Shown: piece after piece, positions 5,826 to 10,109 of the stretch
Position numbering within the stretch: the stretch's first letter is position 1
How the letters are laid out: every line of letters starts with the position of its first letter
Source: an uncultured Collinsella sp.
GTDB lineage: Bacteria > Actinomycetota > Coriobacteriia > Coriobacteriales > Coriobacteriaceae
DNA length: 10,109 bases
Direction of reading: 5' to 3'
Assembly (NCBI GenBank): GCA_958407085.1
Contig: CATYHY010000039.1
Coordinates: forward strand, 1 to 10,109
Program-made: the position numbers and the translations under genes
Notes under the pieces: generated by a model
Database searches by the model: none
The model's input: the letters and a program-made list of their open reading frames with translations, nothing else
Told to the model about the DNA's origin: nothing

Positions 5826-7139
5826 CTAGTTGCGCCTAAGGTGGACGACCGTCTCGCAGTGGAAGGTTTGCGGGAACAGGTCGACTGGCGTGATCTTTAC
5901 GGGGGAGAAGGTGCCTTCTTCGACAAAGCGTTTGAGATCGCGCGCCAGGGTGGCCGGGTCGCAGCTCACGTAGGCGACATCGCGAGCACTCGTGCTGGCG
6001 ATAAGGCCGATCGCCTCGGGGGCGAGGCCTGCACGCGGCGGGTCGACCACCAAGACGTCGGCATCCTGGTCGGGGAACTCGCGCACCGCGTCTCCGCCAA
6101 TGACGTCGACGTTATCGAGCTTGTTGATCTCCAGGTTACGGCGCAGGTCGCGCACGGCGGGGCCGTAGGCCTCGACGGCGGCGACAAAGTCGCAGCGGCG
6201 GGCGAGCGGCAGGGTAAAGGTGCCGGCACCGCAGTACAGGTCCACGGCAAGCTCGTCTTCCTGCGGGTCGAGCGCTTCCATGACAAGATCGATCAAAATC
6301 TCGGCACCCTTGGTGTTGACCTGGAAAAAAGACGGGGCAGACAAGCGCATCTGACCCTCGGCGATATTCTCGGTCCATGAGCCCTCTCCGGCGAGCATTT
6401 CGACCTTGGAGACACGACGGGCCTTCTTTTCGCCCTTGCTCATCACGCGCACGATGCTCGTGGGATGAGCGGCGTCCGCCAGCACGCGGGAGACCTGCGA
6501 GCGCGGAAAAGAGCCTGTGGGCGTCCAGAGTGCGACCTCGAGTGCCTTGGTGCGGCGCGATGCGCGAATGCCCACGCGTTCGAGCCCCAAGTCATGGCTG
6601 CCGCTTAGATAGTTGAGTGCGCCGACGACCGATTTGAGCGCCTTCGGGAAGCGCTTATCGAACAGCGGGCACGTATCGACGGTCACGATTTTGCTGGGGT
6701 CGACACCGTGCATGCCAAGGCGCACGCGACCGTTGACGACGGTCGGTTCGAGCTCGATTTTATTGCGGTAGCCCCAGTCGTCCTTGGTGTGGCAGATGGG
6801 CTGTACCAACTCATCGACCTGCTCAGGAGCGAACTTGCCGATGCGCTCGAGCGTGGAGCGCAGGTTTTGCTCCTTGGCGGCGAGCTGTGCCGTGCGTGAG
6901 AGATTGCCCCACGAGCAGCCGCCGCAGATGCCCACGAAGGGGCAGGGAGGCTGAATGCGATCGGGGCTTGGCTCCAGAATCTCGGTGGTGCGGGCACGCA
7001 TGAACGACTTGCCGTCCTGTACGACCTCGGCCTCGACGGTGTCGCCTGCCACGGCGCCCTGCACAAAGACGGCCTTGCCGTTGTCGGCGTGCGCCAGCCC
7101 GTCGGCGCCGTAGGTCATCGATTCTATAGTGAGCTTCAT
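5826..7139 (-). CDS. rlmD: 23S rRNA (uracil-C5)-methyltransferase, RlmD/RlmCD type (TrmA superfamily)
   Basis: Uses SAM to methylate C5 of a uridine in 23S rRNA (U1939 and/or U747 type sites). 437 residues. Order: TRAM RNA-binding domain (about 1-57, starting MKLTIESMTYGADGLAH); iron-sulfur cysteines C66, C72, C75 (CPFVGICGGC) with C157 as likely fourth ligand; FFQVN (271-275); SAM-binding DLYCGAGTFTLPLA (300-313); DPPRAGL (366-372); catalytic SCDPATLARD with nucleophile C393; and HCETVV with general base E429. All key residues are present. The start is set at MKLTIE, preceded by an AGGCAGGA purine stretch; a longer form beginning near 7175 is possible but adds nothing domain-like. Which uridine it targets, one or both, cannot be decided from sequence. 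Confidence 0.93.
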   Translation of the reverse strand: MKLTIESMTYGADGLAHADNGKAVFVQGAVAGDTVEAEVVQDGKSFMRARTTEILEPSPDRIQPPCPFVGICGGCSWGNLSRTAQLAAKEQNLRSTLERIGKFAPEQVDELVQPICHTKDDWGYRNKIELEPTVVNGRVRLGMHGVDPSKIVTVDTCPLFDKRFPKALKSVVGALNYLSGSHDLGLERVGIRASRRTKALEVALWTPTGSFPRSQVSRVLADAAHPTSIVRVMSKGEKKARRVSKVEMLAGEGSWTENIAEGQMRLSAPSFFQVNTKGAEILIDLVMEALDPQEDELAVDLYCGAGTFTLPLARRCDFVAAVEAYGPAVRDLRRNLEINKLDNVDVIGGDAVREFPDQDADVLVVDPPRAGLAPEAIGLIASTSARDVAYVSCDPATLARDLKRFVEEGTFSPVKITPVDLFPQTFHCETVVHLRRN

Positions 7140-7187
7140 ATTCCTGCCTGTCATTCGCGTTGTTGTTCGCACCATGGTAGCAGGGAA

Positions 7188-7229
7188 AAGCGCCCCGCAT
7201 CCGAGGCTTTCCTCAAATGCGGGGCGCTT
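7188..7229 (-). terminator. Strong rho-independent terminator after ppk1
   Basis: AAGCGCCCCGCAT (7188-7200) pairs perfectly with ATGCGGGGCGCTT (7217-7229), a 13-bp stem whose loop contains a further GAGG/CCTC stem. On the minus strand it is followed by TTCCCTG, giving a TTTT run at the stem end. It lies 24 bp past the ppk1 stop and separates ppk1 from the methyltransferase gene. On the plus strand the stem is followed by CTAC, so it is directional. Confidence 0.85.
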
Positions 7230-7252
7230 CTACAAACTGCTTCTACAAACGA

Positions 7253-9661
7253 CTATTTCGTCTTGCCGGTAATGAGCGTCTTAAGACCCAGGCCGATCAG
7301 GCCCAGGCCCATGCGCACGCGACCGGGGCGATGGCGCTCGATGGCCTTGGTCTTGCCAGCGGGCTTATCGCGACGGGCGCTCGTCTCGGGTGCGGGCTTG
7401 GTGACCTGCGTCTCGGGCCGAGGTGCAGGTGCAGGCTCGGGCTCAATGACGGTCGCCTGGACCTCTTGGACCTTGGGTGCTACTGGCTGCGGCTCGGCCT
7501 CGGGGGCAGGTTCCGCCTCAATGACGGGCTCGGGCGCGGCCTCGGCGTTGCGATAGGCACGCTCCAGTAGAGCTTCCTGCGAGTTGAAGGGTTTCTCACC
7601 CTCTGCACGCTCTACGGGGACCCAGGTGCCGTCGCTCGTGAGGCTGCGGGCCTTCACGTTGTCGCGCAGCTGCATGCCCATGTACTCGTGTACTAGGGCG
7701 CGGCAGGTGGGGTCGAGCACGGGGAAGGCGATCTCCACGCGGTGCTCGGTGTTGCGCGTCATCATGTCGGCCGAGCTCAGATAGATCATGTCCGAGTCCA
7801 CGCCAAAGGCGTAAACGCGCGCATGCTCCAAAAAGCGTCCGACGATAGAACGGACATGCACGTTCTCGGTCTTGCCCGGAACACCGGGCTTGAGGCACGA
7901 GATACCGCGGATGATCATGTCCACGCGGACTCCTGCGCACGATGCCTCGGCGATTTTGTCGATGACCTCGCGGTCGGTCAGCGAGTTGAGCTTAAAGAAC
8001 ACGCGGGCGGGCTCGCCGGCAAGGGCGCGCTGGATCTCGCGATCCAGGCCGCGCATGATGAGCGGTTTCAGTCCGACGGGCGCCACACCCAGGAAGCGGT
8101 AGTCGCCGCGCAGGTTGCCCAGCGACAGATTGCGGAAGAACAGGTTGGCGTCTTCACCGATGCCGGGATGGGCGGTCATGAGCATAAAGTCGCTGTAGAG
8201 TTTGGCCGTCTTCTCGTTAAAGTTGCCGGTGCCCAAAAGCGTGAGACGGGTGAGCGCCATGCCCTCGCGATAGGTGAGCTGGCAGATCTTTGAGTGGCAT
8301 TTAAAGCCCTCGGAACCATAGATGACGGTGCAGCCCGCCTCTTCCAGACGCTCGGCCCACTCGATGTTGTTCTGCTCGTCAAAGCGGGCACGAAGTTCCA
8401 TGAGCACCGTGACCTCTTTGCCGTTCTCGGCAGCATCGATCAGCGATTCGCACAGGCGGCTCTGCTTGGCCACGCGGTAGAGCGTGATGCGCAGCGAGAT
8501 GCACTCGGGGTCGTAGGCGGCCTCGTGCACCAGATCCAGGAAGGGGTTCATGGCCTCGTAGGGATAAAAGAGCAGCTTGTCGTGCTGAAGTACCTGCTCT
8601 CGGATGGAGCGGGTCATATCGATGGTGGGGTTGGGCTGCGGCTTAAACGGCGTAAAGAGCAGCTCGTTGCGCAGGTGCTCGGGAATCTTGCCCTCAATGC
8701 CAAAGACGTAGCCCAGGTCGAGCGGGATATCGCAGGTAAAGACCGAGCGACGCGAGAGCTCGAGCGCCTTGCGGATAGTCTTGAGCGTCGCCTTCTCGAG
8801 CGACCCCGAGACGGCGAGCACTACCGGCTGCAGGCGCAGGCGCTTCTTGAGGATGCGCTTCATGTGCTGGCGGTAGTCCTCTTCCTCTTCGACGCCCTCG
8901 CCGTCCGGATCGATGTCGGCGTTGCGGGTGACGCGGATCAGCGCACGATCCAGCGGCTTATAGGAGCCAAAGCAGCTGTCCAGGCAGGCGAGAATGACGT
9001 CCTCGAGCAAGATGTAGGAGTAGGTGCCGGTGGGCGAGGGAATCTCGACCACGCGGTTCATCGAGGCGGGAATCTCGATAAGGCCCAGCAGGCTCTCCTC
9101 GTCGGTGGCGCCGTCCAGACCACAGGCCAGATAGAGCGCGCCGTTGCGCAGGTTGGGGAAGGGGTGGCGCGGATCGATGACCAGCGGCGAGATGACCGGC
9201 GACACGTAGGCCTGGAAGTAGCGGGTTACGAAGGTGCGCTCCTCGGGCGTAAGCGAATCGATGCGGGCGCGGTGAACGCCCAAGGTGTCGAGCTTGCCTT
9301 CGATGCTCTTAAAGATGGATTCCCAACGAGTAAGGAGCCCGGGCATTTCGGCCATGACAGCATCGACCTGTTCGGAGGCGGTCATATTGCTCTTGTTGTC
9401 GACAGGCTGTTTTTTGAGCTCTGCCAGATCGGACAGGCCGCCCACGCGCACCATGAGAAACTCGTCGAGGTTAGACTCGAAAATCGACACGAACTTTAGA
9501 CGCTCGAACAGCGGAACGGTCTCATCGAAGGCTTCGTCGAGCACGCGGTTGTTAAAGCGCAGCCAGCTAAGCTCTCGGTTTTGCGTGTACGAGAAGTCGC
9601 GCGGCGGCTTGCGCAGCTTTGCAGCGGCTTGCTTCTTTTCGATTTTGCTCGGCATATGCAT
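7253..9661 (-). CDS. ppk1: Polyphosphate kinase 1 with a long C-terminal extension
   Basis: Polymerises the gamma phosphate of ATP into polyphosphate, reversibly. 802 residues against about 690 for E. coli PPK. Seen: NRELSWLRFNNRVLDEA (28-44), FVSIFESNLDEFLMVRV (57-73), NGKEVTVLMELRARFDEQNN (413-432), phospho-acceptor H456 in GFKCHSKI (452-459), GTGNFNEKTAKLYSD (477-491), second essential-type H613 in GRFLEHARVY (608-617), and YLSSADMMTRN (627-637). H456 and H613 are 157 residues apart, as are H435 and H592 in E. coli. After about 709 comes a Pro/Ala/Glu-rich acidic stretch (about 709-750), a basic Lys/Arg stretch (about 755-783), and an apolar Gly/Leu end (784-797). Start 9661 (MHMPSK) and 9655 (MPSK) are both possible; GGAC lies 3 or 9 bases upstream respectively. 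Confidence 0.95.
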   Translation of the reverse strand: MHMPSKIEKKQAAAKLRKPPRDFSYTQNRELSWLRFNNRVLDEAFDETVPLFERLKFVSIFESNLDEFLMVRVGGLSDLAELKKQPVDNKSNMTASEQVDAVMAEMPGLLTRWESIFKSIEGKLDTLGVHRARIDSLTPEERTFVTRYFQAYVSPVISPLVIDPRHPFPNLRNGALYLACGLDGATDEESLLGLIEIPASMNRVVEIPSPTGTYSYILLEDVILACLDSCFGSYKPLDRALIRVTRNADIDPDGEGVEEEEDYRQHMKRILKKRLRLQPVVLAVSGSLEKATLKTIRKALELSRRSVFTCDIPLDLGYVFGIEGKIPEHLRNELLFTPFKPQPNPTIDMTRSIREQVLQHDKLLFYPYEAMNPFLDLVHEAAYDPECISLRITLYRVAKQSRLCESLIDAAENGKEVTVLMELRARFDEQNNIEWAERLEEAGCTVIYGSEGFKCHSKICQLTYREGMALTRLTLLGTGNFNEKTAKLYSDFMLMTAHPGIGEDANLFFRNLSLGNLRGDYRFLGVAPVGLKPLIMRGLDREIQRALAGEPARVFFKLNSLTDREVIDKIAEASCAGVRVDMIIRGISCLKPGVPGKTENVHVRSIVGRFLEHARVYAFGVDSDMIYLSSADMMTRNTEHRVEIAFPVLDPTCRALVHEYMGMQLRDNVKARSLTSDGTWVPVERAEGEKPFNSQEALLERAYRNAEAAPEPVIEAEPAPEAEPQPVAPKVQEVQATVIEPEPAPAPRPETQVTKPAPETSARRDKPAGKTKAIERHRPGRVRMGLGLIGLGLKTLITGKTK

Positions 9662-9672
9662 CTGTCCGTTCA

Positions 9673-9687
9673 GTCCCCGTAGGGGAC
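9673..9687 (-). repeat. GC hairpin in front of the ppk1 start
   Basis: GTCCCC-GTA-GGGGAC, a perfect 6-bp stem with a 3-nt loop, 11 bases upstream of ATG 9661 and 17 upstream of ATG 9655. On the minus-strand mRNA the 3' arm reads GGGGAC, the most Shine-Dalgarno-like purine run near the start, so the stem could hide it from the ribosome. Confidence 0.45.
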
Positions 9688-9733
9688 GGTAGCCTAACTC
9701 TTATTCACTATTGTCTCAATTTAGTCGACCGCT

Positions 9734-9761
9734 GGCACGAACGTATCGCGTGAACGGTATC
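9734..9761 (-). repeat. Two diverged 14-bp tandem units upstream of ppk1
   Basis: Plus-strand 9734-9747 (GGCACGAACGTATC) and 9748-9761 (GCGTGAACGGTATC) are adjacent imperfect copies. On the ppk1 strand they contain GTTCACGC and GTTCGTGC with starts 13 bp apart. They could be a paired binding site for a regulator acting on ppk1, about 75-100 bp upstream of its start. The similarity is short. Confidence 0.35.
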
Positions 9762-10000
9762 TTTACCTACTTCTTACGCTGACGAGTCATAGGACTGACG
9801 CCCTGCTCGTCTGCAAGCGGTCTATATCCTCACTCAACTGGTACGTAAGTGTGAATAAGAATGATGGATAGCTGAATATCATTGAATGCAGGCGGAAACG
9901 TAAACAAACATCATTTATATACATAAAACCGATTTAGCTATGCAATTCTGAATCAAAAGTTTAGAGACGCAATCGCAAATGGTTTTTAAGAAAAAAGAGC

Positions 10001-10027
10001 GTTTACCTTAGAAAAGTTACTTTAGAA
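10001..10027 (+). repeat. Imperfect direct repeat upstream of the right-edge gene
   Basis: GTTTACCTTAGAA (10001-10013) and GTTACTTTAGAA (10016-10027) repeat with a period of about 15 bp, ending 27 bp before the start codon at 10055. A related TTTAGAGACGC occurs at 9960-9970 against TTTAGAACGC at 10021-10030. Possible operator; no regulator can be named. Confidence 0.3.
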
Positions 10028-10054
10028 CGCCGAAGTACATCATGGGGGAATCAC

Positions 10055-10109
10055 ATGCGATATACCGTTCATCGCACTTTGTTGACCGTTCGGGGGCGAG
10101 GTGGAATTG
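10055..10109 (+). CDS. Start of an unknown protein (runs off the right edge)
   Basis: Eighteen codons are visible, giving MRYTVHRTLLTVRGRGGI. The start is supported by a strong GGGGGA run (10044-10049) five bases before the ATG. The N-terminus is rich in arginine, with no recognisable domain. An alternative frame from ATG 10042 (MGESHAIYRSSHFVD...) is also open to the edge but has no ribosome-binding site. Function cannot be inferred. Confidence 0.42.
   Translation, partial: MRYTVHRTLLTVRGRGGI

Larger units (their letters stand above)
9662..10054. other. AT-richer intergenic region between ppk1 and the right-edge gene
   Basis: 393 bp with no supportable complete gene on either strand. It holds a hairpin near the ppk1 start (9673-9687), a possible weak ppk1 promoter (minus-strand TTGAGA at 9714-9719 and TAGGCT at 9691-9696, 17 bp apart), nested short inverted repeats (TCTTATTCAC 9699-9708 with GTGAATAAGA 9851-9860; GACCGCT 9727-9733 with AGCGGTC 9816-9822; GACGAG 9781-9786 with CTCGTC 9806-9811), two 14-bp tandem units at 9734-9761, and a diverged direct repeat at 10001-10027. 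The part from 9880 on is clearly richer in A and T than the rest of the window. No tRNA or known riboswitch was recognised. Confidence 0.6.

Noticed and set aside
8294..9499. 401-codon plus-strand frame opposite ppk1
   Set aside because: A shadow of ppk1 with no recognisable domain; the minus-strand frame shows every PPK1 motif.
9789..9798. Third copy of element A/B (shared CATAGGACTG with B at 3437-3446)
   Set aside because: Only this 10-mer matches; AGTTCCGCA, the TTAAT-loop stem and the GTTTG/CAAAC arms are absent.
10042..10107. Right-edge gene starting at ATG 10042 in another frame
   Set aside because: It is open but has no ribosome-binding site, whereas ATG 10055 has GGGGGA at good spacing; too little sequence remains to decide by content.

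Overview
The window looks like chromosomal DNA of a GC-rich gut actinobacterium, most likely Collinsella or a relative in the Coriobacteriia. This is inferred from protein style, codon use and gene content, since there is no rRNA or other marker. There are seven complete genes, the front part of an eighth (pta, running off the left edge), and the first codons of a ninth at the right edge.

Layout. Positions 1-662 (minus) hold the N-terminal two thirds of phosphate acetyltransferase. A 231-bp divergent promoter region follows, with two TATAAT boxes facing away from each other and several hairpins. Positions 894-3120 (plus) hold a two-gene surface-glycan unit: UDP-galactopyranose mutase (glf) and a family 2 glycosyltransferase overlapping it by 8 bp. 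Positions 3121-3496 are non-coding but dense in inverted repeats. Positions 3497-9661 are all on the minus strand and are read in the order ppk1 - terminator - RlmD-like RNA methyltransferase - DJ-1/PfpI protein - Maf pyrophosphatase - terminator - P1-family peptidase - terminator. Maf and the DJ-1 gene overlap by 4 bp (ATGA). Positions 9662-10054 are AT-richer and non-coding, with scattered repeats, and a new plus-strand reading frame starts at 10055.

Function. glf makes UDP-galactofuranose, and the adjacent transferase probably uses it, or a sugar in the same polymer, for a cell-surface polysaccharide or glycolipid. The minus-strand genes are mainly housekeeping and maintenance functions: polyphosphate synthesis, rRNA methylation, a damage-response-type DJ-1 protein, and removal of non-canonical or surplus nucleotides. 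They are not one pathway.

Most notable. The 3121-3496 interval contains two homologous nested palindromes in opposite orientation (110 and 129 bp). Their loop cores are conserved, but their stems differ in sequence while remaining perfectly paired (21-bp and 31-bp outer arms). This is a covariation pattern suggesting a selected RNA or DNA structure. The first one sits at the centre of a larger quasi-palindrome whose far arm encodes, on the minus strand, what looks like the C-terminal tail of a second glycosyltransferase otherwise missing from the locus.
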